In this document: positions 5,972 through 13,173 of the stretch, one piece after another
Numbering within the stretch: position 1 is the stretch's first letter
Layout: each line of letters opens with the position of its first letter
Origin: CAYUUW01 sp964448005
GTDB taxonomy: Bacteria; Patescibacteriota; Gracilibacteria; UM-FILTER-43-11
Direction: 5' to 3'
NCBI GenBank assembly: GCA_964448005.1
Contig: CAYUUW010000033.1
Location: 1-16,192, forward strand
Length of the DNA stretch: 16,192 bases
Position numbers and translations under genes: made by a program
The notes under the pieces: generated by a model
Databases searched by the model: none
What the model was told of the DNA's origin: nothing
The model's input: only the letters and a program-made list of their open reading frames with translations

Positions 5972-6304
5972 CTACGGCGGCCCTTGGCCGGAAGGCTCGG
6001 GAGGATCGGCAGGGCGGCGGCGGGAACGGGAGCGGCAAGGAATGGTCCGCAAGAAAACGCGGACTGCGTGAACTGGAGGGGAAAACCGACGAAAACGGAG
6101 GTCGCGAAGCTCCTCCAAAGAAATGCGGCCCGCCTCTTTGAGGGCGGAACGCCAGAGGGGGTAGGGGAAAGGCCCATCAAGTCCATGAGCGGAAAGAAGG
6201 GGCAGTGCGAGCAGGTATAAAAATCCGTTCTGGGGACTCAGGAAAGGAGGAAAGGACTTGCTCGCCGCCGAGGATTCGGGGCTATCATCGTTGGACTCAC
6301 TCAA
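5972..6304 (-). CDS. hypothetical protein, 110 aa
   Basis: No family is recognised. The proposed start is TTG at 6304, preceded by AAGGTGATC, a good match to the anti-Shine-Dalgarno sequence at suitable spacing. A strong promoter (6477-6449) lies about 140 nt upstream on the same strand and has no better downstream gene, which supports transcription in this direction. The product begins with an acidic, serine-rich stretch (SESNDDSPESSAASKS), has a hydrophobic segment (GFLYLLALPLLSAHGL) too short to be a sure membrane span, a helical part (WRSALKEAGRISLEELRDLRFRRF) and an arginine/proline-rich tail. The frame immediately upstream is closed by a TGA at 6310-6308. A plus-strand reading frame over the same DNA (5879-6220) is the main alternative. 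The 5904-5971 spacer holds nothing recognisable. Confidence 0.4.
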   Translation of the reverse strand: MSESNDDSPESSAASKSFPPFLSPQNGFLYLLALPLLSAHGLDGPFPYPLWRSALKEAGRISLEELRDLRFRRFSPPVHAVRVFLRTIPCRSRSRRRPADPPEPSGQGPP

Positions 6305-6448
6305 AGATCACCTTCCTTGGCTGATCAAGGGATTGAGAGGAATGGGGTTTGGCTGCAGGCTCCAAAAAAACAGGAGGGCCTTGCTGGAGGCCGCAGCCAG
6401 AACAACCGGAAATGGGGCAAGAGCAAGCCCGTGCGGAGGGGTAAGACG

Positions 6449-6477
6449 AAAATAGAGGAAAAGATATTGAGTGTCAA
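6449..6477 (-). promoter_or_regulatory. sigma70-type promoter, minus strand
   Basis: -35 TTGACA (6477-6472), an exact 17-bp spacer and -10 TATTTT (6454-6449), the same boxes and spacing as at 1620-1592. The predicted start near 6442 leaves a leader of about 140 nt before the TTG at 6304. That leader holds a T7 run and no clear start codon. The stretch 6305-6575 otherwise contains no gene I can support. Confidence 0.65.
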
Positions 6478-6575
6478 CCCCGTTCACGCAAAGAAAAAAC
6501 CCCGTCCGCCCCAATTCCGCACTCCACCCCGAAGGGGGAAAGCGAAAGCAAGGGGGCGAACAGGGCAGGCGGCGC

Positions 6576-7214
6576 TCAGGTGGCGGACGGATGAACCAAA
6601 ACCACGAAAGGCGCATCCAAGGCAACCACTTCCTCAACGGAAAGAAGGTTCCGCCTGGAAAGAAGGAGCTGCTCCTGAGGAAGAAGGATGTCAGGAAACC
6701 TGAAACCCCCCTCCCGCCGTGCGGCAGCATCATCCAACAGAACCGCCAAGACGTCGGCAAGACCCAGAGGAGTGTTCGGGCCAATGCCCAGTTGCCTCAA
6801 GCCGCCTTCGGGGAATGGGCATATCCTCCAGGGAAAGGCATCCGCAGGGAGCCTTTGCTGAAAATCGATTCCGGCCCCTGGAGCCAGGGTGATCCCCAGC
6901 GAGCCCAAGGCATCGCCGAAGGTGGTGCCTGGAGCAGGAGCCGGACAGAAGTGCGAAAAGTTGGAGTCCCCCAGGCGAGCCTGGGTAGGCGGAGGGGCGT
7001 CGGTGCCCGAAAAAATACTAGTCATCGTTCCTCGTGATGTTTGGTGAAAGGGGGTTGTGCTAAACTTTGGCTGGGACTCCCAAAAGACCCCGAAAGCTCC
7101 GCTGGGAGCCGCAGCCAAACGCAGTGCCAAACCCAAAACCATCAAGGATCCGACCAAAAGCCGAGAGCCGTAGGGGCATCCTATCACAAAGCCAGGCAAA
7201 AGCAAGCAGAGCAA
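6576..7214 (-). CDS. hypothetical protein, possibly secreted
   Basis: No family is recognised. The longest frame opens at a TTG (7214) and contains a signal-peptide-like hydrophobic run (SRLLVGSLMVLGLALRLAAAP). A GTG near 7187 would give a shorter N-terminus before it. An internal ATG at 7025 has the only good ribosome site (GAGGA, five bases upstream) and would give a 149-residue cytosolic protein, so the start is unresolved. The later part looks protein-like: GTTFGDALGSLGITLAPG, FPEGGLRQLGIGPNTPLG, a leucine/alanine helix (LADVLAVLLDDAAA) and a hydrophobic end (VEEVVALDAPFVVLVHPSAT). The overlapping plus-strand frame is lysine/arginine/glycine-rich and looks like a shadow. Real coding is likely but not certain. 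Confidence 0.45.
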   Translation of the reverse strand: MLCLLLPGFVIGCPYGSRLLVGSLMVLGLALRLAAAPSGAFGVFWESQPKFSTTPFHQTSRGTMTSIFSGTDAPPPTQARLGDSNFSHFCPAPAPGTTFGDALGSLGITLAPGAGIDFQQRLPADAFPWRICPFPEGGLRQLGIGPNTPLGLADVLAVLLDDAAARREGGFRFPDILLPQEQLLLSRRNLLSVEEVVALDAPFVVLVHPSAT

Positions 7215-7314
7215 CTGGCGGCTGGAGAGGAATAAGGATTGACCATCGCAGAATCCAATGCTGGCAAAAGGCTGTATTTTATGTTAAAATGAAAGGATTT
7301 TTATTTGTATCCCA

Positions 7315-8859
7315 TTGCGCAAATTAGCCCAGACACCAGAAGGGGAATCAGACAACCTAGATGTGGCTCAAGCAAAGCCTGAACAATCGACAAGTGCAGC
7401 TGAGATGATAAGATCAAGAGTTGATGCAGTAATGCTACATAGAGTTGAAAAATACTCGTCTGACGAACAGCATTCTTTGGTCAACCTTTTGGAGGATCCA
7501 AAATGGCCTGAGGAGTTAAGATTTTTTGCTTATAGCTCATTAATTCCAAACAGATTTTCTTCAGAAAGAATGTCCAGGGAATTTGAAGGATTGGAAGCAA
7601 AGATGAATTTTATTTTGGCTCACGTTCCACTGGAATTACTCTCAGCAAATCAGGAAAGTCGGAACATTCGAGACAGAAGCATATTTACGGCAAATATTAG
7701 ATTTCTTCAAGCCATTGATAGTAGGTTGGGTGAAGCTGGCTGGAGAGATATCTTAAGCGACCCACAAAAGGAGAAACAATTCCATGAAGCTTGTGCTTGG
7801 GGAAATCCTTCTGGTCTTATATCCTTAGATGACTATGCTCACTTTGAGCAAAGAGATAGTGTTTCGTTGGAGGCGGATGAAGGTTTGGAAGATAGACTAG
7901 TAGAACTTGGTGATGTTTTGCGCGTATCGGGCATCGACCAAATAGCCTTGCCACTGGTCAGAAGCATAAAATTTGCTACACCAAGCAGCCCTGATAGTTT
8001 ATTTGGAAAGGCGGACGATAAAACAGCCAATATTCAGGTATCTAGCTCTGATACAACAAGGCATGGTCTGCCTGTAGTGCTTTTGCACGAAATAGGTCAC
8101 ACGCTCGAATTTCGAATTGCTCAGGACGAAAGGGCAAGAGAGCTTTTTGACGAATACATTTTGCTCACTCAACTAGAAAGAACTGAGCATTCACCTTATG
8201 CCCGATCTTATCAGTTAGAAAAAAATATGGGCATGTATGTTCGGGAGTCATTTGCTGAAGATTTTAGACTTTACTGGATAGCACCCGAACGCCTAACTCC
8301 AGGAAAATTAGAAATTTTTGAACAATTTTGCGCAGAGTTTTTGTCCAATGTGGATCAAACTGAGACAAGGCATAAAATTCGCTACACACTTGGTAATTAT
8401 TACAGTATTAGTGTGGCTGATGTACTCGATAAAACAGATTGCACAACCAATGAAGAACAGCGTGTACAAAATAGAGGGCGTGATAAAAAGCTCGAAAAAC
8501 TAGCTATCATGGAACAAGATGTGGGGCTAGAAATAACCCAAGAACATGATCGGGCCCTACTGAGCTTTGAGGCAGGCCACTGGGAACAAGTAGGGCCATA
8601 CAATAAAGCGATACAATTTTACTTTGAAGAAGCAGGGCTTGCTTGTGAGCAAAAGGCTAACTCAGGCCTAAAATCAGGAACAAACACCTGGCTCATCCAT
8701 GGTAAATTGGATCAAGGCAAGATCGATGAAATACTGGCGAAAGTAAAGCGAGCGGCAAAAATAAAACTTTCCGATGACAGGGAAGCGCAGGAGGGTTTGA
8801 TTCTGGAGCAGGTGCTCAGCGAAAAAGCCAGAAGAAGGGCGGGTGGCTCAAGGCCCTAG
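7315..8859 (+). CDS. HExxH zinc metalloprotease, lethal-factor-like (M34/ATLF type)
   Basis: A predicted gluzincin peptidase of 514 residues. The zinc site is H258-E259-x-x-H262 in VVLLHEIGHTLEF, and the third ligand lies in ESFAEDFRLYW (E311, with E315 one turn on). The HEIGH...ExFAExFRL order and the gap of about 50 residues resemble the catalytic domain of anthrax lethal factor and its bacterial relatives; assignment to that family is inference. The first 30 residues are polar and disordered. Helical, charged flanking domains follow, ending in a basic tail. No signal peptide or membrane segment is visible. The start is uncertain: TTG at 7315 has no ribosome site, and ATG at 7405 is an alternative. 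A weak -10-like TAAAAT is at 7285-7290. The gene is strikingly AT-rich beside its neighbours, suggesting acquisition by transfer. Confidence 0.7.
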   Translation: MRKLAQTPEGESDNLDVAQAKPEQSTSAAEMIRSRVDAVMLHRVEKYSSDEQHSLVNLLEDPKWPEELRFFAYSSLIPNRFSSERMSREFEGLEAKMNFILAHVPLELLSANQESRNIRDRSIFTANIRFLQAIDSRLGEAGWRDILSDPQKEKQFHEACAWGNPSGLISLDDYAHFEQRDSVSLEADEGLEDRLVELGDVLRVSGIDQIALPLVRSIKFATPSSPDSLFGKADDKTANIQVSSSDTTRHGLPVVLLHEIGHTLEFRIAQDERARELFDEYILLTQLERTEHSPYARSYQLEKNMGMYVRESFAEDFRLYWIAPERLTPGKLEIFEQFCAEFLSNVDQTETRHKIRYTLGNYYSISVADVLDKTDCTTNEEQRVQNRGRDKKLEKLAIMEQDVGLEITQEHDRALLSFEAGHWEQVGPYNKAIQFYFEEAGLACEQKANSGLKSGTNTWLIHGKLDQGKIDEILAKVKRAAKIKLSDDREAQEGLILEQVLSEKARRRAGGSRP

Positions 8860-8891
8860 CCGTCACAGCCCGGATTTTTAACCCAAGCACC

Positions 8892-9164
8892 ATGCTCCGC
8901 CTTCAGCTCACCCTCCATGGCAAAGTTCAAGGCGTCTTCTTCCGCGCCCACATTCAGCAAAAAGCCCAGGAACTGGAGATCGGAGGCTGGGCGGCCAACA
9001 ATGCCGACGGCACCGTGAGCGTGGTGGCCGAAGGGCCCCAGAACAAGCTGCGCGACCTGGCCGACTGGTGCCGCAGCGGCCCAAGCCGGGCCCAGGTGGA
9101 GAAAGTGGAGGAGGTTTTTGGACAGTATACGGGTGAATTCAGCGATTTTTCCATCCGATACTGA
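8892..9164 (+). CDS. acyP: acylphosphatase
   Basis: Hydrolyses acyl phosphates such as acetyl phosphate, carbamoyl phosphate and 1,3-bisphosphoglycerate in the cytoplasm. At 90 residues it has the exact family size. The phosphate-binding loop GKVQGVFFR carries the catalytic Arg18. GGWAANNADGTVSVVAEGP carries the catalytic Asn36, 18 residues further on, as in characterised enzymes. GWxxN usually reads GWVRN; here it is GWAAN. The end (FSDFSIRY) is typical. The ATG at 8892 follows the metalloprotease stop by 32 bp on the same strand, so cotranscription is possible, but base composition differs sharply. It converges on the metalloprotease gene at 9221-10030. Confidence 0.93.
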   Translation: MLRLQLTLHGKVQGVFFRAHIQQKAQELEIGGWAANNADGTVSVVAEGPQNKLRDLADWCRSGPSRAQVEKVEEVFGQYTGEFSDFSIRY

Positions 9165-9170
9165 TTGATG

Positions 9171-9201
9171 ATCCGTTCCGGCGAACAGGATGGGATTTTT
9201 T
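9171..9201 (+). terminator. probable terminator after acyP
   Basis: ATCC-g-TTC pairs with GAA-ca-GGAT around loop CGGC and is followed by gggATTTTTTC. The stem has a bulge and is modest. The site lies in the 56-bp convergent spacer. Confidence 0.45.
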
Positions 9202-9220
9202 CAAAGGCTAAATACAGAGC

Positions 9221-10030
9221 TCAAAGAGCCGCATGCTCCAGCAAAGTCGCATCCCAAGGGCGGCTTTTGACTGCGACCCATCCCCTTCCGGTGTCCGGAA
9301 CCTGCCCCTCAAAGACCCTGTCGCGCATGAACGCATACTTGGCCTGCAGAATGGCGCTCGAGGCCGCCAGCGCCTGGAAATCACGGTTGTGGAGCAGGTA
9401 GTAGAGGTAAGTCTCGGCGAAGTCCTCGAAAGGGTCGCTCATGGCGTAGCCCGAAACAAAATCCAGGTTGCCGACGCCCTTTTTAAGCGTGTGGCTATCG
9501 GTCCAGCTCAGGCGATAGAAGTCCAGGCTAGGATCCCCTTCGCCCAAGGCCTGCGGGCCATCGTAGAAGGGGCTGGCTGCGGCTGAAGTCGAAGAGGAAA
9601 GAAGGAACTCGTCCACATTGTGCGCCACTTCGTGGACCAAAACGCTGGCCATCTCTTCCGGCTCCATGGCCAAGGCTCCCAGAATGACCAGGCGCTTTCC
9701 GCCAAGGCCCCGCTGGGCCTGAGGATGGTAATCCAGAATCACCTGCTCCACAGTTCGGGCGTGCGCGGCTGGCAGCGCGGATAGAACCGTTTCGATCAGA
9801 TCGGCATCCGGAGCATGGGAGGCTTCGGCCTGAGCATCGGAATGGCGCAGGGAAATGAGGGCCTGCGGCCCGGATGCGTCTGCGGAGGGCAAGGCGGGAC
9901 GAAGGGCCGCCGCATGAGCGGAAAAGGAAGCAGGCTGGGAATCCCCCTGGAATCCTTGCGCAGTCCAATGCCAGCCGCCCAAGGCGCCCAGCTGAATGGC
10001 CAGGAAAAGAGCAAAAACCTTTAAGCGCAT
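9221..10030 (-). CDS. secreted HExxH zinc metalloprotease
   Basis: A predicted exported gluzincin of 269 residues. The N-terminus MRLKVFALFLAIQLGALGG is a signal peptide or membrane anchor, followed by an alanine/serine-rich linker to about residue 75. The zinc site is H133-E134-x-x-H137 in VLVHEVAHNVDEF. The third ligand is probably E202 in DPFEDFAETYLYYL, preceded by FVSGYA, an arrangement seen in bacterial peptidases with HExxHxxD and EDFAE. The substrate is unknown. The ATG at 10030 is preceded by a strong promoter at 10121-10093 with a leader of about 55 nt but no clear ribosome site. It is convergent with acyP and divergent from the flippase gene. It shares the ExFAE motif with the peptidase at 7315-8859 but is otherwise dissimilar. 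Confidence 0.78.
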   Translation of the reverse strand: MRLKVFALFLAIQLGALGGWHWTAQGFQGDSQPASFSAHAAALRPALPSADASGPQALISLRHSDAQAEASHAPDADLIETVLSALPAAHARTVEQVILDYHPQAQRGLGGKRLVILGALAMEPEEMASVLVHEVAHNVDEFLLSSSTSAAASPFYDGPQALGEGDPSLDFYRLSWTDSHTLKKGVGNLDFVSGYAMSDPFEDFAETYLYYLLHNRDFQALAASSAILQAKYAFMRDRVFEGQVPDTGRGWVAVKSRPWDATLLEHAAL

Positions 10031-10092
10031 GAGAATGGAGATTAAAGGCGCGGAATTTTGTTTTTGTCTTTCCTAAAAGCAAAAAGGTGTAT

Positions 10093-10121
10093 ATTTTATA
10101 ATTTAAATATTAAAATGTCAA
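10093..10121 (-). promoter_or_regulatory. sigma70-type promoter for the secreted metalloprotease
   Basis: -35 TTGACA (10121-10116), an exact 17-bp spacer and -10 TAAAAT (10098-10093), in the most AT-rich spacer of the window. A plus-strand TATAAT at 10097-10102 could serve the divergent flippase gene. Confidence 0.7.
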
Positions 10122-10211
10122 TATAAAATCAGGCGGAGCCCAGTGAAGGTGATACCATGGTCCAAGCAAGACCCTTCCACCTCGCTCCATTAGGCTTCCA
10201 GCGCTTTCAGC

Positions 10212-11759
10212 ATGAGCATTGCCCGCAAAATCCTGGGAAACACCTTCATCCAAGTGATGGGGAAAGTCATCACGGCGGCCATTTCGGTGGTGATCCTGAA
10301 GATCATTTCCGATTATTTGGGCACCTCCGGCTACGGCGACTACACCACGGTGTACCAGTTTTTGGCCTTCTTCGGGATCGCGGCGGATTTCGGCATTTTC
10401 ACGATCACAGTGAAGGAGATGTCGAAGGCGGGGGAGGACCGGGAAAGGACGGAATTCATTCTGGGAAACGCCCTTGGCCTAAGAGGGGCGCTCTGCCTGG
10501 TGACAATGGCCTTGGCGGCAGGAGCTGCTTTTCTGATTCCGGCCTACAAAGGGACCTGGATCCCCTTGGGGGTGGCCGTGGCCACCACCTCGACGATTCT
10601 GACCCTGATGAACGGCACCATCAGCAGCGCGCTGCAAGTGCACCTTAAAATGCAGTACGCCACGATCGGAATGGTGGTGGGCAAGGTTCTGAGCTTGGGC
10701 TATATGGCTCTGGCCGTCTTCTTTCTTTTTTCCGACGATCCGCAGAAAGGCTTCTACCACCTTCTTTGGGCCGGCACCTTGGGCAACGGGGTCATGCTGG
10801 CCATCACAGCCTATTATGCCCGGCGCTACGCCCGCCTGCGCTGGCGATTCGACTTTCCGTTTTGGAAGCAGCTCTTCATGACCTCGCTCCCCTACGGCGT
10901 GGCCCTGGTGCTGAGCAACTTGTACTTCCGACTCGATGTGGTGCTGATGACCCTGCTGCTTCCGCACAGCCAAACCCTGCCCGACGGAACAGCGCAATGC
11001 GCCGCATCTCTTTGCGGAGATGCGCAAGCCGGGCTTTACGGTGTAGCCATGCGCTTTTTGGAAATGCTGGTGGTGATTCCCATCTATTTCATGAACGCCG
11101 TGCTGCCCACCATGACCCGCTATATCGAGGAAAAAAGCAAAAAAGTGCAGCAGCTGATGCAGTACTCCTTCGATTTCCTGATGGCCTCTGGCCTTCCGGT
11201 GCTGGTGGGAACAGTGCTTTTGGCCACCCCTATCACTTTGCTGATTTCCAATCCAAAATTCCTGAGCGGAAACGAGCATATTTACGGATCGGACTTGGCG
11301 ATTCGGATCCTGATGTTCGCCATGGTCTTCTCGTTCATCAGCAACCTGTTCGGCTTCACCCTGGTGGTGCTGGGCCGGCAAAGCGTCCTGATGTGGATCA
11401 ATGGAGGGGGCGTGCTTTTCAACCTGGCCACCAACCTGATCGCCATCCCCCGCTGGGGCTTCCGCGGGGCCGCCTTGACCACGGTGCTTTGCGAACTGCT
11501 GATCTTGATTCTGACGCTGTGGGCGGCTCGGCGCTTTTTGGGCTTCAGGCTCAAATTCGATACGACGCTGAAAATCTTTTTGGCGGCGGGCCTGATGGGC
11601 TTAGCCGTGGGAGGAGGCTTCTGGCTGATGCAAGGAGCGTGGTTCGTTTGGCAGCTGGCCGTGCTGGTTCCGCTGGGAATTTTTGTCTACGGCTTGGTGA
11701 TGCTGAAAAGCCAAGCTGTCACGCCCGAGATGAGGGAGCTACTGATGAGGAAGAGCTGA
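10212..11759 (+). CDS. polysaccharide flippase, Wzx-like (MOP/MATE superfamily)
   Basis: An integral membrane protein of 515 residues with about 12-14 hydrophobic segments and the N-terminal signature of O-antigen and polysaccharide flippases (ILGNTFIQVMGKVITAAISVVILKII..YLGTSGYGDYTTVYQFLAFFGIAADFGI). It would move lipid-linked glycans across the cytoplasmic membrane, fitting the nearby rfbB and glmS. Later family blocks are GLYGVAMRFLEMLVVIPIYFMNAVLPTM and GFRGAALTTVLCELLIL. A loop of about 20 residues (PDGTAQCAASLCGDAQAG) with two cysteines interrupts the usual LLxGxxAxGLYG region and is encoded by a DNA hairpin. The chosen ATG at 10212 lacks a ribosome site. An ATG at 10157 with a good site (AAGGTGAT) is out of frame and could be a short translated leader. 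Confidence 0.9.
   Translation: MSIARKILGNTFIQVMGKVITAAISVVILKIISDYLGTSGYGDYTTVYQFLAFFGIAADFGIFTITVKEMSKAGEDRERTEFILGNALGLRGALCLVTMALAAGAAFLIPAYKGTWIPLGVAVATTSTILTLMNGTISSALQVHLKMQYATIGMVVGKVLSLGYMALAVFFLFSDDPQKGFYHLLWAGTLGNGVMLAITAYYARRYARLRWRFDFPFWKQLFMTSLPYGVALVLSNLYFRLDVVLMTLLLPHSQTLPDGTAQCAASLCGDAQAGLYGVAMRFLEMLVVIPIYFMNAVLPTMTRYIEEKSKKVQQLMQYSFDFLMASGLPVLVGTVLLATPITLLISNPKFLSGNEHIYGSDLAIRILMFAMVFSFISNLFGFTLVVLGRQSVLMWINGGGVLFNLATNLIAIPRWGFRGAALTTVLCELLILILTLWAARRFLGFRLKFDTTLKIFLAAGLMGLAVGGGFWLMQGAWFVWQLAVLVPLGIFVYGLVMLKSQAVTPEMRELLMRKS
10998..11026. repeat. hairpin inside the flippase gene
   Basis: A stem GCATCTC (11004-11010) / GAGATGC (11017-11023) with a 6-nt loop, extended outward by TGC/GCA. 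It encodes the extra two-cysteine loop of the flippase. It may be an in-frame palindromic insertion, analogous to the one in the RAYT gene. Confidence 0.4.
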
Positions 11760-11783
11760 TTGCGAAAATCCAAAATCCCACCC

Positions 11784-11846
11784 AGCTTAGCCGCTCGCAA
11801 GCTCGCTAGCTTATAAGCTTATTAAGCTGCGTAAGCTTTGTAAGCT
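11784..11846 (-). repeat. AGCTT-rich intergenic repeat, copy 2 (inverted)
   Basis: The reverse complement of this segment matches 3323-3384. The core 11784-11818 differs from 3350-3384 at one base. It lies between the flippase and rnhB genes, so the two copies bracket the glmS-to-flippase block in opposite orientation. Confidence 0.8.
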
Positions 11847-11888
11847 GGAGCTGTAAAAGTATATGAGATTTAGATTTAATCTAGGAAT

Positions 11889-12488
11889 ATGCACCAAGAA
11901 GAAGAGCGGCTCAGAAAAATAGGCTTCCAATGGATCGCCGGCGTGGACGAAGCCGGGCGCGGACCCTTGGCCGGGCCGGTGGCCGCCGCAGCGGTGATCT
12001 TCCCGGCAGGATTCCGCCATTCGGGCATCAACGATTCCAAGCAGCTGAGCGCCCTGGAGCGAGAGCGGCTTTTCGTCGAAATCCAAAGCAGCGCGGTCAG
12101 CTGGGCCGTGGTGATGATCCATGCCCGGAAGATCGACGAAATGGGCATCCTGAACGCCGCCAAGCTGGCCATGCGCCAAGCCGTGCTGAAGCTCGACCCG
12201 CAGCCCGACTTCATCCTGATCGATGCGCTGGCGCTGAACGTGATGGGGATTGCCCAAAAAGGCATCGTCCGGGGGGACGCCACGGTGCTCAGCATCGCCG
12301 CCGCCTCGATTTTGGCCAAGGTGACGCGGGACCGCTGGATGGCAGCTCAGCACAAAAAGCATCCTCAGTACGGCTTCGACAAGCACATGGGCTACGGCAC
12401 GCCGGAGCACCTGGAAGCGATCAGGAAATACGGCCCTTGCGCCCTGCACCGAATGAGTTTTTCGCCTTTTGCCAGAGCCAATTCATGA
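11889..12488 (+). CDS. rnhB: ribonuclease HII
   Basis: Cleaves the RNA strand of RNA-DNA hybrids and removes single ribonucleotides from DNA. The 199-residue protein has the hallmark AGVDEAGRGPLAGPV with catalytic D20 and E21, then INDSKQLSALERERLF, DFILIDAL and GDATVLSIAAASILAKVTRDRWM. The closing blocks are YGFDKHMGYGTPEHLEAIRKYGP and CALHRMSFSPFA. CALHR is a departure from the usual CPIHR. The start at ATG 11889 follows AGGA closely. The AGCTT repeat precedes it. A degenerate copy of this gene's 3' end lies about 0.7 kb downstream at 13174-13218. Confidence 0.95.
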   Translation: MHQEEERLRKIGFQWIAGVDEAGRGPLAGPVAAAAVIFPAGFRHSGINDSKQLSALERERLFVEIQSSAVSWAVVMIHARKIDEMGILNAAKLAMRQAVLKLDPQPDFILIDALALNVMGIAQKGIVRGDATVLSIAAASILAKVTRDRWMAAQHKKHPQYGFDKHMGYGTPEHLEAIRKYGPCALHRMSFSPFARANS

Positions 12489-12543
12489 TTCTGCTTCGGC
12501 CGGAAGCTCAGGATCGTAAGGGCAGGGCTAAAATAAAGTGGAG

Positions 12544-12549
12544 TATAAT
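12544..12549 (+). promoter_or_regulatory. -10 box of the first lipoprotein gene
   Basis: A perfect TATAAT in the context GGAGTATAATAGAATC, 27 bp before the ATG at 12577. No good -35 is seen. The same context (GGAGTATAATGAAATC) precedes the second lipoprotein at 13488. Confidence 0.55.
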
Positions 12550-12576
12550 AGAATCACCTGTCCACTAATCAACCTT

Positions 12577-13095
12577 ATGAAGAAAACCTCCCTGATGACC
12601 ATCATCGCATCCCTCCTGCTCCTTTCCGCTTGCAATAAAACCGCAATACCCAAAGAGGAAATCAACAAAATACCTGCGATGACAAATGAAACAGAGGCTT
12701 CAACTCAAACTTATACCAACCAAGAGCTAAAATACTCCTTTGAGTATCCCATGGATTGGACGGTTGATGATAGTGGCTTAACAAACATTGCCAGCAAGGA
12801 CGTTATTGCCTTCCCAGGAAATTCAAGACCATTTGAACCAGATCCCAACTACTTCAATGTTCATGTGGATGATAGAGAGTTGAACTACCTATTTGATGAG
12901 GTTTTCTCGGGATATACCCGAGTCGACAGAGCCGATATTCCGTTTGTAGGCCAAACCACCTATCAATTTAGCGCAGACGATGGGAATCAGTTATGGTGGG
13001 TTATTCCTTACAATGGCCAAAATTATGTCATTTGGACCGATAAGTCCACTGACGAAGGGGTAAGGGTTATCATGGAAAGTTTTAAATTTATGTAA
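12577..13095 (+). CDS. lipoprotein, PsbP-like
   Basis: A 172-residue exported lipoprotein. MKKTSLMTIIASLLLLSAC is a classical lipoprotein signal with lipobox LSAC and lipidated Cys19. A short linker rich in K, E and T follows. The globular part opens with YTNQELKYSFEYPMDWTVDD, a pattern typical of PsbP-like domains in small bacterial lipoproteins. It ends in a beta-rich segment (QLWWVIPYNGQNYVIWTDKST..GVRVIMESFKF) ending on the last strand. The function is unknown, perhaps ligand or surface binding. The ATG at 12577 is set by the signal peptide. The coding sequence is clearly AT-rich relative to rnhB, suggesting a different origin. Confidence 0.82.
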   Translation: MKKTSLMTIIASLLLLSACNKTAIPKEEINKIPAMTNETEASTQTYTNQELKYSFEYPMDWTVDDSGLTNIASKDVIAFPGNSRPFEPDPNYFNVHVDDRELNYLFDEVFSGYTRVDRADIPFVGQTTYQFSADDGNQLWWVIPYNGQNYVIWTDKSTDEGVRVIMESFKFM

Positions 13096-13105
13096 TTCCA
13101 GGGCT

Positions 13106-13165
13106 CAATTCCGTACGGCCCGGCTATCCCGCAATGGGAGTATGTTCTAGCCGCTAGACGACGAA
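13106..13165 (-). pseudogene. tRNA-like fragment (Glu-type D-arm)
   Basis: On the minus strand TCGTCTAGCGGCTAGAACAT (13161-13142) closely resembles the D-arm of bacterial tRNA-Glu. It is followed by an anticodon-arm-like hairpin (TCCC..GGGA) and a T-arm-like end. The anticodon loop is not canonical, and the palindrome CCGTACGG (13111-13118) breaks the T-arm at about the same place as the insert in the tRNA-His pseudogene. Probably a decayed tRNA. Confidence 0.3.
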
Positions 13166-13173
13166 AAGCAGCT

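Noticed and set aside
5879..6220. A plus-strand frame of 113 residues overlapping the RAYT end
   Set aside because: No promoter or ribosome site and a basic, low-information composition. The minus-strand frame over the same DNA has both a promoter and a ribosome site.
6308..6784. A 158-residue minus-strand frame directly before 6304, joined by a TGA, hinting at TGA recoding
   Set aside because: The frame is Trp/Phe/Pro-rich shadow sequence overlapping the better gene at 6576-7214, and TGA clearly serves as a stop for rfbB, rnhB and the flippase gene.
6471..7037. A plus-strand frame of 188 residues rich in Lys, Arg and Gly
   Set aside because: It looks like the complement of the minus-strand gene at 6576-7214, which has a more natural composition and a ribosome site at 7025.
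10157..10648. A plus-strand frame starting at an ATG with a good ribosome site (AAGGTGAT)
   Set aside because: It overlaps the flippase gene out of frame and is His/Gly/Pro-rich shadow sequence. The ribosome site may matter as a short translated leader, but a real 163-residue protein is unlikely.
11784..11846. A CRISPR array or iteron origin from repeated AGCTT units
   Set aside because: The units are irregular, too short, lack spacers, and occur as a single block of about 62 bp per site.
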